From: Mycolicibacterium chitae
GTDB taxonomy: Bacteria; Actinomycetota; Actinomycetes; Mycobacteriales; Mycobacteriaceae
Assembly: GCF_900637205.1 (NCBI RefSeq)
Contig: NZ_LR134355.1
Location: forward strand, 1,612,001-1,676,000
Length of the DNA stretch: 64,000 bases
Direction of reading: 5' to 3'
The notes under the pieces are model-generated. The model had not been told where the DNA came from, ran no database searches, and saw only the letters and a program-made list of their open reading frames with translations. Positions 21,339-28,977 of the stretch are shown here, one piece after another. The position numbers and the translations under genes were made by a program. The first letter of the stretch is position 1. The number at the start of each line of letters is the position of its first letter.

Positions 21339-22495
21339 GCTCCTATGTCAAGCGGCGGCGGTTTGGTGGGTGTGGTGTCGTGATTGTTCGTCGGCGTGGA
21401 GGCGGTTGTAGACGACTCGTGCCAGGCGTCGTTTGAGGCAGCGCAGTGCCTCGGCTTTGGTTTTGCCGTCCTGGTCGATGCGTTTGCGGTAGTAGGTCTG
21501 GCCGGGGCTGTCGGCTAGGCGGGTCTGGGTGAGGGCGATGCGGTAGAGGGCGGCGTTGAGTTGTCGGTTGCCTGCTCTGCTCAGACGTACCCGGCCGGCG
21601 GTGTTGCCTGACCAGACCGGGATGGGGGCGGTGCCGGTGTGGCAGGCGAACGCGGCTTCGTTTTTGAAGCGGGTGATGCCGGCGGTTTCGCCGACGATCT
21701 TGGCGGCGGTCAACTCGGCGCAGCCGGGCAGTGCCAGCAGCTGGGGGGCCACTGCCCGCACCGCGGTGCCGATGCGCTTCTCGAGTTCGTTGATGCTCAG
21801 GGTGAGCCGGATGATGTCACCGAGTTCGTCGGTGGCCAGCTCGGCGAGTAGCCCGTCGATGGTGGCCAGCCAGGCGGCCATGGCGGTCTGGGCTTTGGCG
21901 CGGGTGAGTGCTTTCTTCTTCAAGATTTGGGTGGGGTCGAGTTCGTGGATGCGGCCCAGCAGTCGGTTGATCGTCGAGGTGCGTTGGGCGACAAGGTCTT
22001 CGCGTCGATCGACGAGCAGTTTGAGTTCGCGGGAGACCTCGTCGTGAGCGGCTACGGGCAGATCCGGGTGGCGCAGGACTGCGCGGGCCACGGCCAGCGC
22101 GTCGATGGGGTCGGATTTGCCTTGGGTGCGTGCGCCGGCGCGTTCGTGGGCCATCAGCTTCGGTGCGACCCGCACGACCTTCTGACCCGCCGACAACAGG
22201 TCCCGCTCCAGGCGCGCTGATAGATTGCGGCAGTCTTCGATACCCCACAGCAGGTCCTCACCGAAGTTGGTCTTGGCCCAAGCCAACGCCTTGAGATGGC
22301 CTTCGGTGGTGGCGGGGACGGTCTTTTCTCCTGCTTTGCGGCCCCGGTCGTCGACGGCGACGAAGGTGTGGCTGCGCTTGTGTACATCGGCTCCAAGAAC
22401 CACCATGGAGGTGCCTTCTTTCCTCAGATGTGGATGGGTAGAAGGTTGGGCCGGCCGGCGGACACATCTCAGTGGGGGCGATGCCACGCTCCTAT
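21339..22495 (-). mobile_element. IS110-family insertion sequence (putative limits)
   Basis: The transposase gene is bounded by GCTCCTAT at 21339-21346 and again at 22488-22495, 1149 bp apart. IS110 elements lack long terminal inverted repeats and recombine at a short core, so matching flanks are a plausible edge marker. It sits 40 bp after the ABC operon. The non-coding part lies almost entirely upstream of the transposase (22407 onward), where IS110-group elements encode their bridge RNA. The limits are uncertain, and the upstream end could lie further right. Confidence 0.6.
21348..22406 (-). CDS. IS110-family transposase (DEDD recombinase)
   Basis: 352 aa from ATG 22406, preceded by AAGAAGG. 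The N-terminal RuvC-like DEDD domain begins MVVLGADVHKRSH (first Asp), followed by GIEDC (Glu) and KSDPIDALAVARA (two Asp). A middle coiled region (EDLVAQRTSTINRLLGRIHEL) leads to a C-terminal Transposase_20 domain with LPGCAELTAAKIVGE and the candidate catalytic Ser in PVWSGNTAGR. Full length with no frameshift, so it may be active. Confidence 0.93.
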   Translation of the reverse strand: MVVLGADVHKRSHTFVAVDDRGRKAGEKTVPATTEGHLKALAWAKTNFGEDLLWGIEDCRNLSARLERDLLSAGQKVVRVAPKLMAHERAGARTQGKSDPIDALAVARAVLRHPDLPVAAHDEVSRELKLLVDRREDLVAQRTSTINRLLGRIHELDPTQILKKKALTRAKAQTAMAAWLATIDGLLAELATDELGDIIRLTLSINELEKRIGTAVRAVAPQLLALPGCAELTAAKIVGETAGITRFKNEAAFACHTGTAPIPVWSGNTAGRVRLSRAGNRQLNAALYRIALTQTRLADSPGQTYYRKRIDQDGKTKAEALRCLKRRLARVVYNRLHADEQSRHHTHQTAAA

Positions 22496-22947
22496 CAAGT
22501 CACGCCGGTCGGTCCTTCCCACCTGATATCGGCACAATGCTCGCTAGCCAACCCCGAAGAGCAGCAGTGCGCGTCTGAGCCAGACACCAGGTGAGAAGAA
22601 CCCAACCACCGCAACGCGGCAATCACCACAGTGACACTGAGTGCGCGTCCCCGGCCGACACGCCGCGCCAAATCCCGGGTTTGCGCACCTTCGCGGGCCT
22701 GTAACCAGGCCTGTCACGAATCTGTCATAGATCACGGCCGGTTAAGAATCCGACCGGGGGTCTAAGAAAACCGTTCGCCGACGGCGAATTCGGGGGCCCT
22801 TCGGCCGCGAATTGAGGTCCAACTCACGCCGCCGGGGTGTAACGCCCACAACCGCTGACGCGCGCCGCAATTCGGCTGGGCCGACGAGATATTCGGCGCA
22901 CGTACCTTGGTTTTCGGGACGGGGAAGCAACACTCGAAGAGGAACAA
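22496..22947. other. Intergenic region between IS110 element and hemophore gene
   Basis: About 450 bp without a convincing gene; short open frames lack ribosome sites and recognisable sequence. The first part may belong to the IS end. Later it shows GGCCTGT twice, 12 bp apart (near 22697 and 22709), and an AT-richer stretch (about 22715-22780) that may hold the hemophore promoter. No clear iron box was found. Confidence 0.5.
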
Positions 22948-23346
22948 GTGATCATGAAATTCAACCGTGGAATCAGCCGTATCGCCGGCGTCTCGGCGGG
23001 TGCTCTGCTCGGGGGAACCGTGGCGGCGGTCATCGCAGTCCCGACCGCTTCGGCGGCGCCCGACTGCAGCCCCGGCGGGGTGGCCACCACCGTCGAGAAC
23101 GTGCACGCCTCGGCGCTGTCCTACCTGAACGGACACCCCGGTGCCAACCAGGCCGTGAATGCCGCGCGTGGCAAGGCCCCCGCCCAGGCGTCGGCGGACC
23201 TGCGCGCGTACTTCACCGCCAACCCCAGCGAGTACTACGAACTCCGGGGCATCCTGGCTCCCATCGGCGAGACCCAGAGCCAGTGCAACGTGTCGGCGCT
23301 GCCGCCGTCGCTGTCGGCCGCCTACGACGAGTTCATGGCCGGCTGA
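22948..23346 (+). CDS. Hemophore-related exported protein (Rv0203/Rv1174c-like)
   Basis: About 132 aa. Signal peptide to PTASAAPD, then a compact helical domain with Cys in PDCSPGGVATTVENV and QSQCNVS, and the family segments NGHPGANQAVNAA and ADLRAYFTANPSEYYELRGILAPI. The family includes exported heme-binding proteins used in heme uptake; heme ligands cannot be assigned here. GTG 22948 has AGAGG at good spacing; ATG 22954 is equally possible. Confidence 0.82.
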   Translation: MIMKFNRGISRIAGVSAGALLGGTVAAVIAVPTASAAPDCSPGGVATTVENVHASALSYLNGHPGANQAVNAARGKAPAQASADLRAYFTANPSEYYELRGILAPIGETQSQCNVSALPPSLSAAYDEFMAG

Positions 23347-23362
23347 GTCCCGCTCGACAACA

Positions 23363-23397
23363 GAGGCTGCGGTCACCGTGCGGGTGACCGCAGCCTC
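23363..23397. terminator. Strong hairpin after the hemophore gene
   Basis: A perfect 15-bp stem (GAGGCTGCGGTCACC/GGTGACCGCAGCCTC) with a 5-base loop lies between the convergent hemophore and dehydrogenase genes. No T tract; likely a bidirectional terminator. Confidence 0.75.
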
Positions 23398-23423
23398 GTC
23401 GTCGGTGCTCAGGTCGTCGGTGC

Positions 23424-24398
23424 TCAGCGCGGCGGTAGCCCCGCGCTGCGATAGGCCGCGTCGACGAGCGCCATGTTCGCCACCGCATCGGCGCCGTCGA
23501 CGGGCAGCGTGCGCGTGCCGGCCAGTGCCTCGGCGAACGCCTCGAGCTGATAGCTGTAGGACGAGCGCCTGCCCAGCCGCTCGACGCGCTCGCCGGAATC
23601 GGTGCGCACGGTGATCCGGTCGTCCTCGTGCGGCTTGATGAAGTTGTGCGCCAACACCTCTCCGCGGCTGCCGTGCAGCGCGATGCGGAAGTTGTACTCG
23701 GCGGCCACCATGCTGTTGACCGAGCGCGCGCTGACCTCGCCGATCCGCAGGTCGACCTCGCAGGTGGCGTCCACCCCGGCGGCGCGCTCGGTGGCCTTCG
23801 CGGAGGTGATCCGCGGGGCCGTGCCCAGCAGGTCCGCGACCGTGCGCAGGAAGTGCAGGCCGTAGCACCCCAGGTCCATCAGGGCGCCGCCGGCCAGCTC
23901 CAGGGACCACCGCGGGTCGTCGTCGGCCGGCGCCGGCATGGCCATCGTGACCTCGACGTGCCGCAGCTCGCCGATCTCGCCGCCGCGGATCAGCTCGAGC
24001 AGTCGCAGCGTCACCGGGTGGTAGCGGTAGTGGAACGCCTCGACCACCGGCACCCCGGCGGCCTCGGCCGCCACGGCCACCTGCTGCGCCTCGACCTGGT
24101 TGCGGGCGTACGGCTTCTCCGTCAGTGTCGGCTTGCCCGCCGCGATCGCCGCCAGGTTCAGCGGCGCGTGCAACGCATTGGCCAGCGGGTTGTAGACGAC
24201 GTCGACTTCCGGGTCGGCAATCACCGCCTGGTAGTTGTCCAGAACCCGTTCCACGCCGTACTTTTCGGCGAAGGCCTCGGCCCGTCGTGGATCGCGGGCC
24301 GCGACCGCGACCAGTCGGTGCCCCAGTTCCCGGGCCGGGCCGACGATCGCCAGTTCCGCGATCCGGGCGGCCCCCAGGACACCGATGCGCAGCGTCAT
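23424..24398 (-). CDS. Gfo/Idh/MocA-family oxidoreductase
   Basis: 324 aa NAD(P)-dependent dehydrogenase. Rossmann start RIGVLGAARIAELAIVGPA, Lys of the family motif in TLTEKPYARN, and a C-terminal domain with FHYRYHPVTLRLLELI and LAGGALMDLGCYGLHFLR. Closest in feel to dimeric dihydrodiol/xylose dehydrogenase-like members. Last gene of a four-gene operon in which each junction is a 4-bp ATGA overlap. Substrate unknown, probably a sugar or cyclitol derivative. Confidence 0.87.
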   Translation of the reverse strand: MTLRIGVLGAARIAELAIVGPARELGHRLVAVAARDPRRAEAFAEKYGVERVLDNYQAVIADPEVDVVYNPLANALHAPLNLAAIAAGKPTLTEKPYARNQVEAQQVAVAAEAAGVPVVEAFHYRYHPVTLRLLELIRGGEIGELRHVEVTMAMPAPADDDPRWSLELAGGALMDLGCYGLHFLRTVADLLGTAPRITSAKATERAAGVDATCEVDLRIGEVSARSVNSMVAAEYNFRIALHGSRGEVLAHNFIKPHEDDRITVRTDSGERVERLGRRSSYSYQLEAFAEALAGTRTLPVDGADAVANMALVDAAYRSAGLPPR

Positions 24399-25255
24399 GC
24401 CACGGATTGCAGATAGGCGACGCTGGCCAGCACGTCGCCCAGGGGGCCGTCGTCGTCGGCGGGTTCGGCGTCGAGGATGCTGTCCTGCTCCATCACGTAC
24501 CAGCCGTCGTATCCGTTGTCCTCCAACAGCTTGACGATTCCGGTGATGTCGACGTCCCCGGCGCCCAACGGCACGTAAATGCCGGCGGCCACGGCCTCGG
24601 TGTAGGTCATCTCGCCGGATTGGACCTTGGCGCACAGTGCCGCGTCGACGTCCTTGAGATGGGCGTGCTCGATGCGGTCGGGCGCGGTCCGGGTCAGCTC
24701 CAGCGGATCGGTGCCGCCGATCAGCAGATGGCCGGTGTCCAGGCACAGCGGGATGCCGGACCCGGCCAGCACCCGCTGGACCTCGGCGTGGTTCTCCACC
24801 ATGGTGCCGACGTGCGGGTGCAGCACGGCCTTGATGCCCCGCTGCGCGGCCGCGGCGGAGAGCCGGTCCAGGTTGGAAAGCACGGTGGCCCACTGGGCCT
24901 CGTCGAGTTCAGGGCGGCTGTCGTAGCCGGCCGTGCCGGTCGCGGCGGCCAGGATGACCACCCCGGCGCCCGCGGCGGCCAGCGAGTTCAACGGACCCGC
25001 GAGGTCCTCGACGGGGTCGTGGTCCGCGTCGTGCAGCACCACCGGCACGAAGCCGCCCACGCAGGCCAGCCCGAATCCGTCCAGCAGCGAGGTCAATTCG
25101 TCGGTGTCGGCGGGCAGGAACCCGTCGGGACCGAGTTCGGTGGCGCTCAACCCGGCGCGACGCATCTCGGCGAGCACCCGGTCGGGCTGCAACTGATGGC
25201 CCCAGCCGGGGACCTCGCACACACCCCAGGAGATGGGGGCACCGGCGATCTTCAT
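24395..25255 (-). CDS. IolE-like TIM-barrel dehydratase/isomerase
   Basis: 286 aa, AP-endonuclease-2-type (beta/alpha)8 fold. The pattern VLHPHVGTMVENHAEVQRVL, LCLDTGHLLIGG, IEHAHLKDVD, YVPLGAGDVDITGIVKLLEDNGYDGWYVMEQD closely parallels inosose dehydratase IolE. The His, Glu and Asp expected to bind metal are present. The iol operon 7 kb away lacks iolE, so this gene may fill that step (2-keto-myo-inositol to the 1,2-dione), or it may act on a related cyclitol. Confidence 0.82.
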   Translation of the reverse strand: MKIAGAPISWGVCEVPGWGHQLQPDRVLAEMRRAGLSATELGPDGFLPADTDELTSLLDGFGLACVGGFVPVVLHDADHDPVEDLAGPLNSLAAAGAGVVILAAATGTAGYDSRPELDEAQWATVLSNLDRLSAAAAQRGIKAVLHPHVGTMVENHAEVQRVLAGSGIPLCLDTGHLLIGGTDPLELTRTAPDRIEHAHLKDVDAALCAKVQSGEMTYTEAVAAGIYVPLGAGDVDITGIVKLLEDNGYDGWYVMEQDSILDAEPADDDGPLGDVLASVAYLQSVA

Positions 25256-26262
25256 TTCTTGACCTCCTCGAGGGTGACGGGGGCGTTGCGGCGCAGCGAC
25301 TCGGCGGCGGCTTCGGCGATCCACGTCGCCTCCACCGCGTCGGCGACGGTGGCACCCGCAACGGGCTCGCCCTGAACGACCTTCAGGAAGGCGCCGAGTT
25401 CGGTGCGGAAGGCCTCGGTGAAGCGATCCATGAAGAAGTGATGCGGTGTGCCGGTGGGGAACACGGCCGCGGTGGCCGGGTCCGCGTTGCGGACGGGCAC
25501 GTTCTGGTCCCAGCCGGCGACGACGGTGTCGTCGAACCCGTGCACCTCCAGCCGGCAGTCGTAGCCGCGGCCGTTGTACCGCGCGGCCGACACCAGCCCG
25601 AGCGCACCGCCGTCGAAGCGGACGGTCACCGCCGCGGTGTCGACGTCGCCGTGGGTGGTGAACAGCGGGTCGCCCTGCACGCTGCCGGTGGCGTAGACCT
25701 CGACGGCCTCCTGGCCGGTGATCCAGCGCAGCACGTCGAAGTCGTGCACGGCGCAGTCCCGGAAGATGCCCCCCGAGGCGGCGATGTATTCCATCGGCGG
25801 GGGAGCGGGGTCCATGGTGGTGCTGCGGACCGTGTGCAGCGCGCCGAGCGCACCGCTGTCGGCGGCGGCCTTCGCGGCGGTGAAGGCCGCGTCGAAGCGC
25901 CGCTGATAGCCGATCTGCACGGGGACCCCGGAGCGGACGATGACCTCGGCGACGTGTGCGCTCTCGGCGGCGCTGCCGGCCACCGGCTTCTCGCAGAACG
26001 TCGGCAGTCCGCGCTCCACCGCGGCCAGCGTCAGCGCGGCGTGCGCCGGCGTCGCCGCGGCCACCACCACACCGTCGACCCCGGAATCCAGCAGTGCCTG
26101 GACCGAATCTGCCGGGGTGGCACCGTATTTGGTGGCCACCTGCGCGACCAGCGCGGGGCGCTCGTCGGTGACGATCAGTCGGTCCAGGCCGGGCAGCTCG
26201 GTCAGCGTCCCGGCGTGGAAGGTGCCGATGCGGCCCAAGCCGATGAGGCCGAGAGTGGTCAT
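25252..26262 (-). CDS. Gfo/Idh/MocA-family dehydrogenase, inositol dehydrogenase-like
   Basis: 336 aa. Rossmann motif GLIGLGRIGTFHAGTL, catalytic Lys in TFCEKPVAGSA, substrate domain with QIGYQRRFDAAF and GGIFRDCAVHDFDVLRWITGQE, very like IolG/IolX enzymes. It is a second, divergent IolG-type enzyme besides the one at 11583-12620, so it may oxidise a different isomer or a methylated or hydroxylated inositol. Confidence 0.88.
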   Translation of the reverse strand: MTTLGLIGLGRIGTFHAGTLTELPGLDRLIVTDERPALVAQVATKYGATPADSVQALLDSGVDGVVVAAATPAHAALTLAAVERGLPTFCEKPVAGSAAESAHVAEVIVRSGVPVQIGYQRRFDAAFTAAKAAADSGALGALHTVRSTTMDPAPPPMEYIAASGGIFRDCAVHDFDVLRWITGQEAVEVYATGSVQGDPLFTTHGDVDTAAVTVRFDGGALGLVSAARYNGRGYDCRLEVHGFDDTVVAGWDQNVPVRNADPATAAVFPTGTPHHFFMDRFTEAFRTELGAFLKVVQGEPVAGATVADAVEATWIAEAAAESLRRNAPVTLEEVKK

Positions 26263-27446
26263 GGTGTTCTCCGTTCGTCCTGGGTGCCGACGGCGGCGTC
26301 GAGGTCCGCGGGCGTCGCGTCGGCGGCCAGCGCCGCCAGGACGACGTCCACCTGGCTCGGCGGCGCCAGGCTGCCGACCGGCGGATCGGCGTCGAGGTTG
26401 GTGGGGAAGGGGTAGCTCTCGGCGGTGGCGACGACGGCGTTGTGGATCTGCCGCTCGGGCCGGCCCGCGGCGCGCATGGCGCGCAGCGCCGGGTACACGG
26501 CGCGCACCATGGCGGAGCGGTCCAGCGACTCCATCGCCCGGCCGAACGGCGAGGACACCTGCAGCAGGTTGGCCATCCGGCGGATGTCGGCCGAGGTGTT
26601 CGCGCCGGCGCCGTGGTACAGCGCCGGGTTGAAGAAGACGGCGTCGCCCTTGCGCAGCGGGGTCTGCACGTGATGCGCGGCGAAGTACTCGACGAACTCG
26701 GGCCGGGAGAACGCCACGTAGCCGCCGGCGAAGCGCTGCGAATAGGGCAGCAGCATGGTGGGGCCGCTCTCCAGCGGCATGTCGCAGTGGGCGACCGCGC
26801 CCTGCAGCGTCAGCGCCGCCGACATGCGGTGCAGGTGCGCCGGATACTCCGACAGCCGCTCGGGGTCGACGAAGCCCAGGTGGTAGTCGCGATGCGGGAC
26901 CTGGGCGGCGCCGCCGGGATTGACGACGTTGACCTGCGAGGTGACCTGGTAGCGCGGCCCCAGCCACGCCTGGGACACCAGCGCCAGCGCGTCGTTGGCG
27001 TAATAGTCGGCGAACACCTCGGGGGCGTGCAGCGCCAGCTTCTGCGCGGCGTTCCACACCCGGTCGTTGGCGCCCGGCCGGCCGAAGTGGTCACCGCCCT
27101 CGGCGCCGCGGGCGCGCTGGGCGGCGATCAGCTCCGCGAAGGCGGCGCTGGCGGCGTCAACGACGGCGTGGTCGAAGGCGTCCTCGATGACCACCACGCC
27201 CGGACCGTCGGTCAGGGCCGCGATCAGTTCGGCCTGCAGGTCGCGCCGCCGCGTCGGGTTCAACTCCGTCGGGCTCAACTCCGCCCAGGCCGTCGCCGAG
27301 TAGACCAGCACCCCGGCACGCACCGCGACCGCGTGCGGGTAGTCGGCGAGATCGGTGCGCTGGTCCAGCTGCGCGCGGAAGTCCTCGAGGCGGCAGTCCG
27401 CCTCGGTGATCCAGGCGCCCGTCGGCAGCGTCTTCGCAGTGGACAT
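26259..27446 (-). CDS. Phytanoyl-CoA dioxygenase (PhyH)-family Fe(II)/2-oxoglutarate oxygenase
   Basis: 395 aa. The iron-binding facial triad is visible: HRD in QVPHRDYHLGF and the distal His in FFNPALYHGAGANTSADIRR, whose Arg would bind 2-oxoglutarate. PhyH-family enzymes hydroxylate or oxidatively dealkylate small molecules; the Phy name does not imply phytanate here. First gene of the operon with two dehydrogenases and the IolE-like protein, so it probably opens the pathway by activating the substrate. ATG 27446 was chosen over a TTG 21 bp upstream. Confidence 0.85.
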   Translation of the reverse strand: MSTAKTLPTGAWITEADCRLEDFRAQLDQRTDLADYPHAVAVRAGVLVYSATAWAELSPTELNPTRRRDLQAELIAALTDGPGVVVIEDAFDHAVVDAASAAFAELIAAQRARGAEGGDHFGRPGANDRVWNAAQKLALHAPEVFADYYANDALALVSQAWLGPRYQVTSQVNVVNPGGAAQVPHRDYHLGFVDPERLSEYPAHLHRMSAALTLQGAVAHCDMPLESGPTMLLPYSQRFAGGYVAFSRPEFVEYFAAHHVQTPLRKGDAVFFNPALYHGAGANTSADIRRMANLLQVSSPFGRAMESLDRSAMVRAVYPALRAMRAAGRPERQIHNAVVATAESYPFPTNLDADPPVGSLAPPSQVDVVLAALAADATPADLDAAVGTQDERRTP

Positions 27447-27460
27447 GCCGCCAGTCTTGC

Positions 27461-27476
27461 TGTGCAATGGGACACA
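27461..27476. promoter_or_regulatory. CRP-like or LacI dyad between phyH and lacI
   Basis: TGTG-N8-CACA (TGTGC-AATGGG-ACACA) sits in the 85-bp divergent promoter region. It matches 8 of 10 CRP consensus positions and could equally be the operator of the LacI protein encoded beside it. Confidence 0.35.
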
Positions 27477-27531
27477 ATCAACACCAAAAAGCCATCAAAA
27501 AACCATCACTGACAAGGGGGTCGAGGAGCCG

Positions 27532-28545
27532 ATGGCGCACCGCTACAAGGTCCGCGAGATCGCCCAACAGGCCGGGCTCAGCGAGGCGACCGTCGACCGG
27601 GTGCTCAACGACCGCCCGGGGGTGCGCGAGAGCACCCGGGCCGAGGTGCTGCAGGCCATCGCGGATCTCGACAAACAGCGCGCCCAGCTGCGGCTCAACG
27701 GCCGGCGCTACCTGATCGACGTCGTCATGCAGACCCCGCAGCGGTTCTCCGACGAGTTCCGCGCGGCCGTCGAGGCCGAGTTGCCGACGTTCGCGCCGGC
27801 GATGCTGCGCGCCCGGTTCCACCTGTGGGAAACGGGCACCGCGCAGGCCACGCTGGACCGGTTGGCGCGGCTGCGCGGCAGCCACGGCGTCATCCTCAAG
27901 GCCCAGGACCAGCCCGAGGTGGCCGAGGCCATCGATGCGCTGGAGGCCGCGGGGACCCCGGTGGTCACCTACACGACCGACGTCGCCAGCAGCGCCCGCA
28001 CCGGCTATGTCGGGATCGATAACCACGGCGCGGGCAGCACGGCGGCGTATCTGGTCCGGCAGTGGCTGGGGCCGGCCGCCGGCGCGGGCACGCCGGTCCT
28101 GATCACGCTGAGTCGGACCGTCTTCCGCGGCGAGGGGGAGCGCGAGGTCGGCTTCCGCGCCGCGCTGCGCGGGTCCGGCTACGAGGTGGTCGACGTGTCC
28201 GACAGCGACGGCATCGACGAGACCAACGAGCGACTGGTGCTCGAGGCGCTACGCCGCCACCCCGGGATCGAGGCCGTCTACTCCGTCGGCGGCGGTAACG
28301 CCGCGACGGTCTCGGCGTTCGAGAAGCTCGGCCGGGCCTGCCGGGTCTTCATCGCCCACGATCTCGACGTCGACAACCGGCGGCTGCTGCGGGAGGGCAA
28401 GATCTCCGCGGTCCTGCACAACGACCTGCGCGCCGACGCGCGGTTGGCGCTGCGGATGATCCTGCAGGCGCGCGGGGCGATCCCTGCCGAGCCCGCGAAG
28501 TTGGTCCCGGTCCAAATCGTTACCCCTTACAACATTCCGGGGTGA
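27532..28545 (+). CDS. LacI-family transcriptional regulator
   Basis: 337 aa. N-terminal helix-turn-helix with KVREIAQQAGLSEATVDRVLNDRPGVRESTRAEV, then a periplasmic-binding-like effector domain (YVGIDNHGAGSTAAYLV, YSVGGGNAATVSAFEKL). GAGGAG precedes ATG 27532. Divergent from the phyH operon with 85 bp between, so it almost certainly regulates it, with a sugar-like effector. Confidence 0.92.
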   Translation: MAHRYKVREIAQQAGLSEATVDRVLNDRPGVRESTRAEVLQAIADLDKQRAQLRLNGRRYLIDVVMQTPQRFSDEFRAAVEAELPTFAPAMLRARFHLWETGTAQATLDRLARLRGSHGVILKAQDQPEVAEAIDALEAAGTPVVTYTTDVASSARTGYVGIDNHGAGSTAAYLVRQWLGPAAGAGTPVLITLSRTVFRGEGEREVGFRAALRGSGYEVVDVSDSDGIDETNERLVLEALRRHPGIEAVYSVGGGNAATVSAFEKLGRACRVFIAHDLDVDNRRLLREGKISAVLHNDLRADARLALRMILQARGAIPAEPAKLVPVQIVTPYNIPG

Positions 28546-28553
28546 TAGTGTAA

Positions 28554-28573
28554 TGCTGAGCGATCGCTCAGCA
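28554..28573. promoter_or_regulatory. Perfect 20-bp palindrome, probable TetR-type operator
   Basis: TGCTGAGCGATCGCTCAGCA is its own reverse complement over all 20 bases. It begins 9 bp after the lacI stop. The core TGAGCGATCGCTCA resembles operators of mycobacterial TetR-family repressors. No tetR gene is adjacent. Confidence 0.65.
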
Positions 28574-28772
28574 GCGGCTGGGCGAAGTTACTCGCGCGTA
28601 TTCCCAGGTTCTTAGAGTTCGGCCCGTGGCGAAAGTGAGGAAACACACATTCATGCCTCGGTTCACGTACCCTTATGGCTCTGAACTGCGCCTTCGGGCG
28701 CGGACGATCGGCGTGTCGACACACCCCGGCGCGTGGGGTCGCCTAAGAGAAGTGCAATAATCGTGACTACCA

Positions 28773-28803
28773 GTGACACCAACTACGGATGGTCCGCTAT
28801 AAC
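28773..28803 (+). promoter_or_regulatory. Candidate korAB promoter
   Basis: GTGACA (28773-28778), 19 bases, then TATAAC (28798-28803), a near-consensus -10 in an unusually AT-rich patch. It would give a leader of about 170 nt. Confidence 0.4.
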
Positions 28804-28977
28804 GGCGCGTCCGCATTCGGATGGCGACGCCCGGGAGATCCCCAGGCATACCGAAGTCCAGGGTCATACAAGCACACATCAGCGCATGTAGAGACACCTA
28901 CAGGACGAGATTTAACCCAAGACAAACAGATATCAGCCCAGACAACAACGCAGACAGTGCAGACGAAAGGCGGAGAC

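Larger units (their letters stand above)
28546..28977. other. Long regulatory interval upstream of korA
   Basis: No well-supported gene. Seen here are a perfect 20-bp palindrome (28554-28573), a GCGCC-TTCG-GGCGC mini-hairpin (near 28688), and a candidate promoter GTGACA-N19-TATAAC (28773-28803). A 42-codon frame starting GTG 28763 with an AGAGAAG site and ending near 28891 could be a leader peptide, at low confidence. The korA frame stays open back to about 28789, but that extension lacks family sequence. Confidence 0.5.

Noticed and set aside
22544..22735. 63-codon minus-strand frame between IS110 and the hemophore
   Set aside because: Cys/Arg-rich translation with no signal, motif or ribosome site.
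28527..28897. Two short minus-strand frames upstream of korA
   Set aside because: They cross the palindrome and candidate promoter and show no coding signature.
28789..28977. N-terminal extension of korA by 63 codons
   Set aside because: The extension has no similarity to KorA and would overlap the candidate promoter; GTG 28978 with a ribosome site gives the usual length.
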